From NCBI RefSeq assembly GCF_014705615.1, contig NZ_JACXJA010000007.1, positions 124,001-188,000 on the forward strand: a DNA stretch of 64,000 nucleotides. Reading direction: 5' to 3'. The notes below the pieces were generated by a model. That model ran no database searches. It was not told where the DNA came from and was given only the letters and a program-made list of their open reading frames with translations. The first letter of the stretch is position 1; every line of letters starts with the position of its first letter. Made by a program: the position numbers and the translations under genes. The stretch comes from Paenibacillus oceani. Its GTDB lineage: Bacteria; Bacillota; Bacilli; Paenibacillales; NBRC-103111. Shown here piece after piece: positions 8,717 to 15,913 of the stretch.

Positions 8717-9439
8717 ATGCTGCTAAAGTGGAAACTGATCATGCAAGTGCTCTATTACCGTCTGTTGTTCCTCCTCGGTCTGAAGAGCGACGAGATTTAT
8801 TACATAGGAGGCAGCGAAGCGCTGCCGCCACCGCTGACAAGAGAAGAAGAGGAGTATTTGCTAGGGAAGCTGCCATCCGGAGATGCGGCGATCCGGGCAA
8901 TGCTCATCGAGCGTAATTTGCGATTGGTCGTGTACATAGCGAGGAAGTTCGAGAACACCGGGATCAATATCGAGGATCTCGTATCGATCGGCGCGATCGG
9001 GCTGATTAAAGCCGTGAACACGTTTGATCCGGAGAAAAAAATCAAGCTGGCTACTTACGCTTCCCGTTGTATCGAAAATGAGATTTTGATGTATTTGCGC
9101 CGGAACAGCAAAGTCCGGACGGAGGTTTCGTTTGACGAGCCGCTGAACATCGATTGGGACGGCAACGAGCTGCTGCTCTCCGACGTGTTGGGGACGGAGA
9201 ACGATACGATTTACCGCAATATCGAGGAGCAGGTGGACCGGAAGCTGCTGCATAAAGCGCTCGAGAAGCTGACCGAGCGGGAACGGATCATTATGGAGCT
9301 GCGCTTCGGCCTGCAAGACGGGGAAGAGAAAACACAGAAGGATGTTGCCGATATGCTGGGCATCTCCCAATCCTACATCTCCCGGCTGGAGAAACGGATC
9401 ATCAAGCGGCTGCGCAAGGAGTTCAATAAGATGGTATGA
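8717..9439 (+). CDS. sigE: Sigma-E, early mother-cell sporulation sigma factor (pro-form)
   Basis: The 240-residue RNA polymerase sigma factor directs early mother-cell transcription during sporulation. The first 28 or so residues are the hydrophobic pro-sequence, ending [17 protein letters not shown]. The family's cleavage point is in or next to the paired tyrosines, and the required glutamate is at position 26. Region 2 ([26 protein letters not shown]) and region 4 ([16 protein letters not shown] plus a helix-turn-helix near [11 protein letters not shown]) are intact. The ATG at 8717 follows AGGAGG (8705-8710). Its protease gene spoIIGA lies immediately upstream and sigG downstream. Confidence 0.97.
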   Translation: MLLKWKLIMQVLYYRLLFLLGLKSDEIYYIGGSEALPPPLTREEEEYLLGKLPSGDAAIRAMLIERNLRLVVYIARKFENTGINIEDLVSIGAIGLIKAVNTFDPEKKIKLATYASRCIENEILMYLRRNSKVRTEVSFDEPLNIDWDGNELLLSDVLGTENDTIYRNIEEQVDRKLLHKALEKLTERERIIMELRFGLQDGEEKTQKDVADMLGISQSYISRLEKRIIKRLRKEFNKMV

Positions 9440-9440
9440 G

Positions 9441-9468
9441 GAGAAGCGCGAACAGGCTTCTCTTTTTT
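9441..9468 (+). terminator. Terminator after sigE
   Basis: GAGAAGC (9441-9447) pairs with GCTTCTC (9456-9462), followed by six T residues, starting two bases after the sigE stop codon. Confidence 0.85.
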
Positions 9469-9582
9469 GTTTGGCTTCCGCCGATTTTTCTTGCGGTGAT
9501 GAGGGGGCTTTTTGCTTTAGAGAGAGTAAGCTGTAAGCGATTTCCACACCCTTTTCAGGAACGTCAGTTCGCATTCGGAGGC

Positions 9583-9610
9583 GCATAAAAAAAACTTCCA
9601 GGGAGATAAT
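9583..9610 (+). promoter_or_regulatory. Putative sigma-F promoter of sigG
   Basis: GCATA at 9583-9587 and GGAGATAAT at 9602-9610 match the sigma-F -35 (GYWTA) and -10 (GGnnAnAHT) elements with a 14-nt spacer. In B. subtilis sigG is transcribed in the forespore by sigma-F. Just downstream the leader can fold: AGGGAGA (9600-9606) can pair with TCTCCTT (9624-9630), and CTCC with the GGAG of the Shine-Dalgarno. Confidence 0.55.
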
Positions 9611-9644
9611 TAACAGTAATGTTTCTCCTTGGGAGGTATTCACG

Positions 9645-10427
9645 TTGACCCGAAACAAAGTCGAGATCTGTGGTGTTGATACTTCAAAACTGCCTGTTCT
9701 GTCCAACGCGGAAATGCGGGAATTGTTCGTACAGCTTCAGACGAGAAACGAACGAGCAGCAAGAGAGAAATTGGTTAACGGCAATCTACGATTGGTCTTA
9801 AGCGTTATTCAGCGCTTCAATAACCGTGGGGAATTCGTTGACGACTTGTTTCAAGTCGGCTGCATAGGTCTTATGAAGGCGATCGATAATTTCGATTTGA
9901 GTCAAAACGTCAAGTTCTCCACATACGCCGTACCGATGATCATCGGGGAGATCCGGCGTTACCTGCGGGACAACAACCCGATCCGCGTATCCCGCTCGCT
10001 TCGCGATATCGCCTACAAAGCGCTGCAGGTACGGGACCAACTGACTAATTCCAATTCGCGGGAGCCGACCGTATACGAAATATCCGAAGCGTTAAATGTT
10101 CCGAAGGAAGATGTCGTGTTCGCTCTTGATGCGATTCAGGATCCCGTTTCTTTATTCGAGCCGATTTATCATGACGGCGGAGACCCGATCTATGTGATGG
10201 ACCAGATAAGCGACGAAAGGAACAAAGACGTGTCGTGGATCGAAGGAATCGCCCTTAGGGAAGCGATGCGCAAACTGAACGATCGTGAGAAAATGATCTT
10301 GTCGATGCGTTTTTTCGAAGGAAAAACCCAGATGGAAGTGGCCGACGAAATCGGCATCTCTCAGGCGCAAGTGTCCCGGCTTGAAAAGTCGGCAATTTCA
10401 CAAATGCAGAAGCACGTTAAAACCTGA
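9645..10427 (+). CDS. sigG: Sigma-G, late forespore sigma factor
   Basis: The 260-residue sigma factor drives late forespore genes (germinant receptors, SASP, spore DNA protection). It has the family N-terminus with EICGVDTSKLPVLSNAEM, region 2 with NLRLVLSVIQRFNNRGEFVD and FSTYAVPMIIGEIRRYLRD, region 3, and a region 4 helix-turn-helix at GISQAQVSRLEKSAI. Unlike sigE it has no pro-sequence, as expected. The start is a TTG at 9645 behind GGGAGGT; weak starts are known to hold back sigG translation in Bacillus. It follows sigE by 205 bp with its own terminator and promoter between. Confidence 0.97.
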   Translation: MTRNKVEICGVDTSKLPVLSNAEMRELFVQLQTRNERAAREKLVNGNLRLVLSVIQRFNNRGEFVDDLFQVGCIGLMKAIDNFDLSQNVKFSTYAVPMIIGEIRRYLRDNNPIRVSRSLRDIAYKALQVRDQLTNSNSREPTVYEISEALNVPKEDVVFALDAIQDPVSLFEPIYHDGGDPIYVMDQISDERNKDVSWIEGIALREAMRKLNDREKMILSMRFFEGKTQMEVADEIGISQAQVSRLEKSAISQMQKHVKT

Positions 10428-10505
10428 TCCGATCCGAAACTAGTTTGTACCGAAAGAACGGACTACACGCGTTATCCCCGTTCAAGCACTACTATACAAG
10501 CGACA

Positions 10506-10556
10506 AACCTCCAAGCCCATTGGTATTGACCGCAGTACGGGGCTGGAGGTTTTTTT
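10506..10556 (+). terminator. Terminator after sigG
   Basis: AACCTCC-A-AGCCC pairs with GGGCT-GGAGGTT (12 bp with a bulged A) and is followed by a run of T residues ending near 10556. Confidence 0.8.
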
Positions 10557-10559
10557 AAC

Positions 10560-11050
10560 TTTAAACATGGATGAGGGGGAACCGAGTAAGAGTGGTTTGC
10601 ACCCCTTTTTTTGACCGAAAGCCCGCTTGGACACGGAATAAGAGCGGTTTGAAGCTTCTAATATCCGCGAAACGGGTACAGACCCCTTCGGCGGGCGGAA
10701 ATAGGGGGTGCAAACCGCCTCTATTTGTCTCTGTCCCCCCAATATGCCGAAAATAAGGGGTGCCAGAGACTCTTATTTTGTGAGCTAGCTCCCGATTTAG
10801 ACAGATGCGCATCAAACTTCAGCGACGCCGAACATGTGCTCTTCGCAAATACGGGTTACGTGCTGCATCTGAAGTCGAGTTCTGGTTGTATCCCTAATTC
10901 TTCCTCTAGATGAACATGACTTCAATGAGCGGCTTCAGCGAAGGTACCCATTTCCTCCCGCGGACAAACGTTTGGGCTTGAACGTCAGAAGATCGCCCGT
11001 ACGCCGTTTCCTGGCGGTTTCTCTTACCGGTTTTACGATTTTTAACATAA
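10560..11050 (+). repeat. Dispersed modular intergenic repeat, copy B
   Basis: The four modules seen in copies A and C recur here: GTAAGAGTGGTTTGCACC, GAATAAGAGCGGTTTG, GAAATAGGGGGTGCAAACC, and AAAATAAGGGGTGCC with CTCTTATTTT. Downstream of the modules, from about 10815, the sequence also resembles copy C: TTCAGCGA, GGTTACGTGCT, then GAGCGGCTTCAGCGAAGGTA and GGCGGTTTCTCTTA. It lacks the 5' block with CTTGTCGGGT found in copies A and C. It occupies most of the 890-bp sigG-ylmC gap. Confidence 0.8.
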
Positions 11051-11118
11051 TCGTACGCACGAACTACCGCTTGCACGGCTGCTTTTCCGGTCAGGACCGT
11101 TCCTTCGCTTTCGGCCAA
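10906..11118 (-). pseudogene. Small unassigned reading frame linked to repeat copy B
   Basis: A 70-residue minus-strand frame (TTG start) is rich in R, K, V and A and ends SDVQAQTFVRGRKWVPSLKPL. The same C-terminal pattern occurs on the minus strand downstream of repeat copy C (CDVQTHTLACWRE, a stop codon, then LPSILQPLADEV), so it appears to be a shared sequence that has decayed in one place. I do not recognise the family and see no good ribosome binding site. It may be part of the repeat rather than a gene. Confidence 0.3.
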
Positions 11119-11181
11119 TAGACAGGCCCTGGCATATTTACCTCACTTTTTCAGCTTGTCAGCACGGAGGAGCAGGACATT

Positions 11182-11211
11182 TTGCCCGTATGTCACATAT
11201 ACTGGTATAGA
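11182..11211 (+). promoter_or_regulatory. Promoter-like site before ylmC
   Basis: TTGCCC (11182-11187) and TATAGA (11206-11211) are 18 bp apart, with TGG just before the -10 (extended -10). CATATACT at 11196-11203 also resembles a sigma-E -10 (CATACAnT), which would suit a YlmC/YmxH sporulation protein; the sequence alone does not decide between them. Confidence 0.5.
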
Positions 11212-11317
11212 GCCCAGTCGTGTCGATCCTGATCTTGCGTGTAACCGCATCGTGCGGAGAATTTGACAGGTTCGGCGGCCGGCAGCTCCCATCCTCTGCG
11301 ATTCGTGGTGATTGGAC

Positions 11318-11614
11318 TTGAAAATATCGGACTTCCAATCGAAAGACGTCATCAATATCGTCGACGGCAAAAAGCTCGGTCAAATTAGCGATCTCGAGCT
11401 CGATTTGCGGCAGGGCCGGATCGAGTCCATCGTCGTGCCGAATCAGAGCAAGTTTTTTGGTTTCCTCGGCGGGGGGACGGATGTGGTCATACCGTGGCGG
11501 AACATAGTAAAAATCGGGATGGACGTCGTGCTCGTCAAACTGGATGATGCGAGAGCCTACCGGGTCGAAGGCGATAACGAGTTCCAGGACGACCAGCGGT
11601 CGTACCGGTCTTAG
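11318..11614 (+). CDS. ylmC: YlmC/YmxH family sporulation protein (PRC-barrel)
   Basis: This small (98-residue) protein has a single PRC-barrel-like fold: KISDFQSKDVINIVDGKKLG, then DLELDLRQGRIESIVVP and the closing VIPWRNIVKIGMDVVLV. The YlmC/YmxH family is associated with sporulation; no enzymatic role is known to me. I prefer the TTG at 11318, seven bases after GGTG (11307-11310), because family members start close to this point; a TTG at 11312 is also in frame. It heads the ylm division cluster and is followed 114 bp later by pgeF. Confidence 0.85.
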   Translation: MKISDFQSKDVINIVDGKKLGQISDLELDLRQGRIESIVVPNQSKFFGFLGGGTDVVIPWRNIVKIGMDVVLVKLDDARAYRVEGDNEFQDDQRSYRS

Positions 11615-11728
11615 AACGGACGAGAACGCGGAAGCACGCCTTCCTGGCGGTGCCGGCTGGCTTGTCGGCTCTGCCGGACGGCGTCGTCCGGATATGATAT
11701 ACTGGATGCCGAGAGGAGAGGACAAGCG

Positions 11729-12598
11729 TTGCCATTGGAACCTTTTCAATTGACCCGTAAACCGGGAGAACCGGCGTACGTTACGATAGAACGATGGGAG
11801 CGGGAGCATCCCGGCATTAGCGCGGGGATGACGACCCGGATCGGAGGCGTAAGCGGCCCGCCTTACGGAACGCTGAACTGCGCTCTGCATATCCAGGACG
11901 AGCCGGTTGACGTGATCGAGAACCGGAGACGGCTTGGCGAGACGTTAGGCTGGCCGTTTGAAGCCTGGACCTGCGGAGAACAGGTGCACGACCGGCAGGT
12001 GGCCGTCGTGACGCTGGCCAACAGGGGGAAGGGCCGTGAATCCCGCGAAGATGCGTTTGCGCATACCGATGCGATCGTTACCAACGAGCCGGGAATATGG
12101 CTCACTTCCTTTTATGCCGACTGCGTTCCGCTTTATTTTTTCGATCCGGTGCGACAGGCAGTCGGCCTCGCGCATGCCGGTTGGAAAGGCACGGTGCTGC
12201 GCATTGCAAGCGAGACGATCCGGACGATGTCCGAAGCATACGGCACCGATCCGTCCGACGTGATGACTGCAATCGGACCATCCATCGGCATGTGCTGTTA
12301 TGAAGTGGACGATGCGGTTATAGCGAGGATCGATTCCTGTCTGGACGAGATCGGCGCAGAGCCTGGTGTCCATTCATACGTATACCGTCCCGGAGCGGAG
12401 TACGGGAAGTGGATGCTGAGCTTGCAAGAAATGAACAGACAAATTATGATAAAAGCAGGAATATTGCCGACGCATATCGAAATATGTGGGATGTGTACCG
12501 GCTGCCGCACGGATCTGTTCTTTTCCCACCGGAAGGAGAACGGGGCGACGGGTCGTATGGCATCTTGGATCGGACTAAGAAGCGCGAGTCAGCGGTAA
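11729..12598 (+). CDS. pgeF: PgeF/YlmD, multicopper-like (laccase-fold) peptidoglycan editing factor
   Basis: This 289-residue member of the DUF152 / YfiH family has a purine-nucleoside or peptidoglycan-editing activity described for homologues. The metal-site residues are visible in GEQVHDRQVAVV (His), YADCVPLYFFDP (Cys) and AHAGWKGTVLRIASE (His), with a later GPSIGMCCYEVDD segment. The TTG start at 11729 follows GAGAGGAG. The gene is followed within about 20 bp by ylmE and stands in the conserved ylmCDE-sepF-ylmGH-divIVA order. The precise cellular role in spore formers is unsettled. Confidence 0.88.
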   Translation: MPLEPFQLTRKPGEPAYVTIERWEREHPGISAGMTTRIGGVSGPPYGTLNCALHIQDEPVDVIENRRRLGETLGWPFEAWTCGEQVHDRQVAVVTLANRGKGRESREDAFAHTDAIVTNEPGIWLTSFYADCVPLYFFDPVRQAVGLAHAGWKGTVLRIASETIRTMSEAYGTDPSDVMTAIGPSIGMCCYEVDDAVIARIDSCLDEIGAEPGVHSYVYRPGAEYGKWMLSLQEMNRQIMIKAGILPTHIEICGMCTGCRTDLFFSHRKENGATGRMASWIGLRSASQR

Positions 12599-12616
12599 CG
12601 GAAAGGATTGGACAAG

Positions 12617-13303
12617 TTGGGCATGCTGGAACGAATTCGCCAAGTGGATGCGCGCATCACGCAGTCGTGTGAACGAAGCGGGCGCGACCGCAAGGACGTT
12701 AATGTAATTGCTGTTACGAAGTATGTATCGATTGACACAACGCGGGAAGCGGTCCAATGCGGACTGAAGCACCTCGGCGAGAACCGCTGGCAGGATGCCC
12801 AGGCGAAGTGGGAAGCTATCGGCTCCGAGGCGGCGTGGCATTTCATCGGTCATCTGCAGACGAATAAAGTAAAAGACGTGATCGGAAAGTTCGCTGCCAT
12901 ACATTCACTCGACCGGCTGTCTCTGGCCAAAGAGGTGGACAAGCATGCCGCGAAGCTCGGAACGGTCGCCGACTGCTTTTTGCAGGTGAACGTATCCGGC
13001 GAACAGTCGAAGTACGGCTTGGCGCCGGAGCAGCTGATCCCGTTCGCCGAGCAGTTGTCCGGCTACCCGAATATCCGTGTGATCGGTCTGATGACGATGG
13101 CGCCGTTCGAGGCCGAAGCGGAAGAGACCAGGCCGGTGTTCCGGGGACTGCGCGAGCTGCGGGACCGGCTCAATTCGCAAGGAACGCTCGGGTACCCGGT
13201 GCCGCACTTGTCGATGGGGATGTCCAACGATTTCGAGGTGGCGATTGAGGAAGGGGCGACCTGGATTCGGCTGGGAACGGTTTTGGTCGGAAAGGAAGGA
13301 TAA
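12617..13303 (+). CDS. ylmE: YlmE/YggS family PLP-binding homeostasis protein
   Basis: The protein (about 228 residues) is a single-domain alanine-racemase-like TIM barrel that binds pyridoxal phosphate without known enzymatic activity and affects amino-acid and PLP homeostasis. The PLP lysine lies in IAVTKYVS, followed by [25 protein letters not shown] and [23 protein letters not shown]. Three in-frame starts exist (TTG 12608, TTG 12617, ATG 12623). GGAAAGG at 12600-12606 is too close to the first, so 12617 is chosen, with uncertainty of a few codons. It is part of the ylm operon. Confidence 0.92.
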   Translation: MGMLERIRQVDARITQSCERSGRDRKDVNVIAVTKYVSIDTTREAVQCGLKHLGENRWQDAQAKWEAIGSEAAWHFIGHLQTNKVKDVIGKFAAIHSLDRLSLAKEVDKHAAKLGTVADCFLQVNVSGEQSKYGLAPEQLIPFAEQLSGYPNIRVIGLMTMAPFEAEAEETRPVFRGLRELRDRLNSQGTLGYPVPHLSMGMSNDFEVAIEEGATWIRLGTVLVGKEG

Positions 13304-13386
13304 GCTCCGCTGCCGCCAATTCCATAACGAGGACGGCTCCGTACGAATCGTACGAATGAAATCGTTCATAAAGGAGGACAATCGTA

Positions 13387-13821
13387 ATGGGAGTTATGAA
13401 TCGATTTTTGAATTTCGTCGGCTTGCAGGATGAAGAGGAAGTTGTCGTGGATCGCGACCAGAACCGGGTAAACGACGAGATGGAAGATGCTGAAACCGTT
13501 CCTTCCGACATGCGTAAAAGTAATAAGGGAAATATCGTCAGCATCCATTCCCAGCGCAACGTCCGGGTCGTGCTGACCGAGCCGCGCTCCTACGAGGAGA
13601 CGCAGGAGATCGCCGATCAGTTGCGTTCGCGCCGGCCTGTTGTCGTCAATTTGCAGCGGGTCCGGACGGATCAGGCGATCCGCATCGTCGATTTTTTGAG
13701 CGGCACCGTATACGCTTTGAATGGGGGAATTTCGAAGATCGGTCCGAATATATTTTTGTGCACTCCGGATTCGGTTGAAATTCAAGGCGCTATTTCGGAA
13801 ATGCTGCATGATCAAGAGTGA
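13387..13821 (+). CDS. sepF: SepF, Z-ring membrane anchor
   Basis: SepF (144 residues) binds the FtsZ C-terminal peptide, bundles filaments into rings and attaches them to the membrane. The N-terminal helix [13 protein letters not shown] is the amphipathic membrane anchor. An acidic linker follows, and the globular core runs from [20 protein letters not shown] to [23 protein letters not shown], with the dimerisation beta sheet. AAAGGAGG at 13371-13378 precedes the ATG. It sits between ylmE and ylmG as in other Firmicutes and can partly substitute for FtsA in the family. Confidence 0.96.
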   Translation: MGVMNRFLNFVGLQDEEEVVVDRDQNRVNDEMEDAETVPSDMRKSNKGNIVSIHSQRNVRVVLTEPRSYEETQEIADQLRSRRPVVVNLQRVRTDQAIRIVDFLSGTVYALNGGISKIGPNIFLCTPDSVEIQGAISEMLHDQE

Positions 13822-13845
13822 AATTTGTAGATTGAGGTGAAAGTA

Positions 13846-14139
13846 TTGAGCCCGGGAACGATCGAATCCATTATAGGGTATATTGGACAGCTGGGAACGG
13901 TGTATACGTATTTGATTATCGCGTACATTTTGCTTTCCTGGCTGCCCAACGCCCGCGACAGCTTTATCGGTGAAATATTGGGGAAGCTCGTTGAGCCTTA
14001 TTTGACGCCATTTCGCCGGTTCATACCGCCCATCGGCGGAATGATCGACATCTCTCCGATCGTAGCCCTGATTGCGCTTCGGTTTGTCATTGCGGGATTG
14101 CAGGCCGTCGTTAGTTATTTACTTAACATGTTCAGTTGA
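13846..14139 (+). CDS. ylmG: YlmG/YggT family membrane protein
   Basis: This small integral membrane protein (97 residues) has two hydrophobic segments: VYTYLIIAYILLSWLP near the start, and ISPIVALIALRFVIAGLQ towards the end. Between them is the family motif EPYLTPFRRFIPPIGG. YggT proteins are linked to cell division and osmotic tolerance, but no biochemical function is established. I place the start at the TTG at 13846, six bases after GAGGTG (13834-13839); the GTG at 13837 overlaps that Shine-Dalgarno. It lies between sepF and ylmH. Confidence 0.9.
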   Translation: MSPGTIESIIGYIGQLGTVYTYLIIAYILLSWLPNARDSFIGEILGKLVEPYLTPFRRFIPPIGGMIDISPIVALIALRFVIAGLQAVVSYLLNMFS

Positions 14140-14150
14140 GGTGACTCGAG

Positions 14151-14933
14151 ATGTCCTCGGAAGTACGCGCGCATTTTCACCCCGATGAATACCGCTTCGT
14201 CGACAAAGCGCAGGATTGGATTCAGCGTGCAGCCGAACAGCACATCGTGAAGCGTACCGATTTCTTGGATCCGAGGCAGTCGTTCATCATCGAGTCGTTA
14301 GCGAATCGGAATGGCGGCGTCTCGGTCGTCTTTGACGGAGGTTACGAGGGGGCCGAACGCAAGCGGGCCTTGATTGGACCGGACTATCGCCGCAGCGAAC
14401 CGGGTGAGGCCGGTGTCGGATTGTTGTCCATCACGTCCGGGGACGCGAAGTTTTCCCGGCTTCAGCATAGCGATTTTCTCGGCTCGCTGCTCGGCTTAGG
14501 CATTAAACGCGACAAGATCGGCGATATTCATGTCGGAGACAACAGCTGCCATTGCCTGGTGGCTGACGAAATTATCGATTTCGTGAATTCGAATTTGCAA
14601 TACGTGAACCGGGTATTCGTCTCCACGGAGACGCTCCCGCTGGATCGTATTCAAGTCGCAGCGCAAACGCTGGAGGAAATGAATTTGACCGTCGCTTCGC
14701 TTCGTCTGGACGGAATCGTTAGCGACGTCTACCGTCTGAGCCGCGCCAAGGTGATGGACCCGATCAAGGCCGGACGCTGCAAGGTAAACTGGAAACCGGA
14801 AGCGGACCCTTCCAAAGCCTTAAAGGAAGGCGATGTCGTCTCCTTCCAGGGATTCGGCAGATTTAGGCTCGTAACGGTAGAAGGCGAAACGAAAAAGGGC
14901 AGAATTCGGCTGAAAATTGGCAAATTCGTGTAA
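14151..14933 (+). CDS. ylmH: YlmH, S4-domain RNA-binding protein
   Basis: The 260-residue protein has an N-terminal YlmH domain (HFHPDEYRFVDKAQDWIQ, then RNGGVSVVFDGGYEGAERKRALI) and a C-terminal S4 RNA-binding domain from about residue 182 (LRLDGIVSDVYRLSRAKVMD to GDVVSFQGFGRFRLV). Homologues act on stalled or obstructed large ribosomal subunits by binding peptidyl-tRNA. GAGGTGA lies before the ATG at 14151, only 11 bp after ylmG ends. The family name comes from the same cluster in B. subtilis. Confidence 0.92.
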   Translation: MSSEVRAHFHPDEYRFVDKAQDWIQRAAEQHIVKRTDFLDPRQSFIIESLANRNGGVSVVFDGGYEGAERKRALIGPDYRRSEPGEAGVGLLSITSGDAKFSRLQHSDFLGSLLGLGIKRDKIGDIHVGDNSCHCLVADEIIDFVNSNLQYVNRVFVSTETLPLDRIQVAAQTLEEMNLTVASLRLDGIVSDVYRLSRAKVMDPIKAGRCKVNWKPEADPSKALKEGDVVSFQGFGRFRLVTVEGETKKGRIRLKIGKFV

Positions 14934-14950
14934 GAGATTGCAGGATTTCC

Positions 14951-14997
14951 GCTGTTCCCGTCGAAATTTATAACGGGATAAGACAGCGTTTTCCGCC
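14951..14997 (+). terminator. Stem-loop between ylmH and divIVA
   Basis: CGCTGT and TCCCGT pair with ACGGGA and ACAGCG, with a 4-nt bulge, followed by TTTTCC. It may attenuate read-through into divIVA. Confidence 0.5.
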
Positions 14998-15022
14998 GTC
15001 ATCATTTACAGGAGGTGCGCCA

Positions 15023-15499
15023 ATGCCTTTAACGCCATTGGACATACATAACAAGGAGTTCGCCAAACGTCTTCGCGGATATGACGAGGACCAGGTCAAC
15101 GAGTTTCTTGATCAGATTATTAAAGATTATGAATTGTATATACGTGAAAATAAGGAACTACAAAGCCAGATAGCGGCGCTTCAGGAGCGGCTCGATCATT
15201 TCTCCAATATCGAGGAGACGCTCAGCAAGACGATTATCGTCGCCCAGGAGGCGGCGGACGAAGTCCGGAGCAACTCCAAGAAGGAAGCCCAGCTGATCTT
15301 GAAGGAAGCGGAGAAAAACGCGGACCGGATCATCAACGAATCGTTAACGAAGTCGCGCAAAGTCGCCCTCGAGATTGAAGAACTGAAGAAGCAGGCGTCG
15401 ATTTACCGGACCCGGTTCAGAACGCTTGTCGAAGCGCAGCTCGAGCTGCTTGGCAATGACCAATGGGATTCGCTGGATTCGGGCGATGACCGCAAATAA
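15023..15499 (+). CDS. divIVA: DivIVA, curvature-sensing coiled-coil scaffold
   Basis: DivIVA (158 residues) gathers at negatively curved membranes at poles and septa and positions division and sporulation proteins. The N-terminal lipid-binding domain reads LTPLDIHNKEFAKRLRGYDE (about residues 3-22), with the conserved phenylalanine and arginine that contact the membrane. It is followed by a parallel coiled coil (residues 30-70) and a second coiled coil (about 85-145). The ATG follows AGGAGGTG. It ends the ylm cluster; the next transcript is ileS with its own promoter. Confidence 0.96.
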   Translation: MPLTPLDIHNKEFAKRLRGYDEDQVNEFLDQIIKDYELYIRENKELQSQIAALQERLDHFSNIEETLSKTIIVAQEAADEVRSNSKKEAQLILKEAEKNADRIINESLTKSRKVALEIEELKKQASIYRTRFRTLVEAQLELLGNDQWDSLDSGDDRK

Positions 15500-15528
15500 A
15501 TCAGCGTACCTGTCTGGATGGGCTTCAG

Positions 15529-15558
15529 TTGACTCCCGTTTGCTGACTCGGGTATAAT
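15529..15558 (+). promoter_or_regulatory. Sigma-A promoter of ileS
   Basis: TTGACT (15529-15534) and TATAAT (15553-15558) are 18 bp apart, immediately upstream of the T-box leader. Confidence 0.82.
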
Positions 15559-15559
15559 G

Positions 15560-15880
15560 ATGGACGACAGACCGCTATGCAGCGGTTGTTTTTCTGAAGC
15601 AGCCCAAAGCGATGACCGGGACAAGTACATTCGGAGAGATGGAGTCAAGCGAGCCGGGGAAGGTGCAAGCCCGGTATCCAGCCGAGTCGAATATCCCCCG
15701 GGAGCGTCTCTCGAACGCCGGCGAATGAGCGGTTACTAAAGAGAACGGGAGATCCCGTTACAGATCGTCGAGTGAGCATGTCCGAGAGGAATGCCGTATT
15801 CATTACGGCCGAATCCGTATGCTTATGAGGGTGGTACCGCGAGAATAACCTCTCGTCCCTTTGTGGACGAGAGGTTTTAA
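15560..15880 (+). ncRNA. T-box riboswitch (isoleucine) before ileS
   Basis: The leader has the invariant T-box AGGGTGGTACCGCG at 15828-15841. A terminator follows, ACCTCTCGTCC / GGACGAGAGGT (15848-15874), and then a T-run. Upstream is a Stem I region with GAGCCGGGG and GCCCGG arms. An ATC triplet in the CGAATATCCC context (15693-15695) is a plausible specifier for tRNA-Ile, in keeping with the gene it controls. Uncharged tRNA-Ile is expected to stabilise the antiterminator. Confidence 0.93.
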
Positions 15881-15913
15881 GTTTGTTCAGACGATAAAAG
15901 GAGTGTACGAAAG

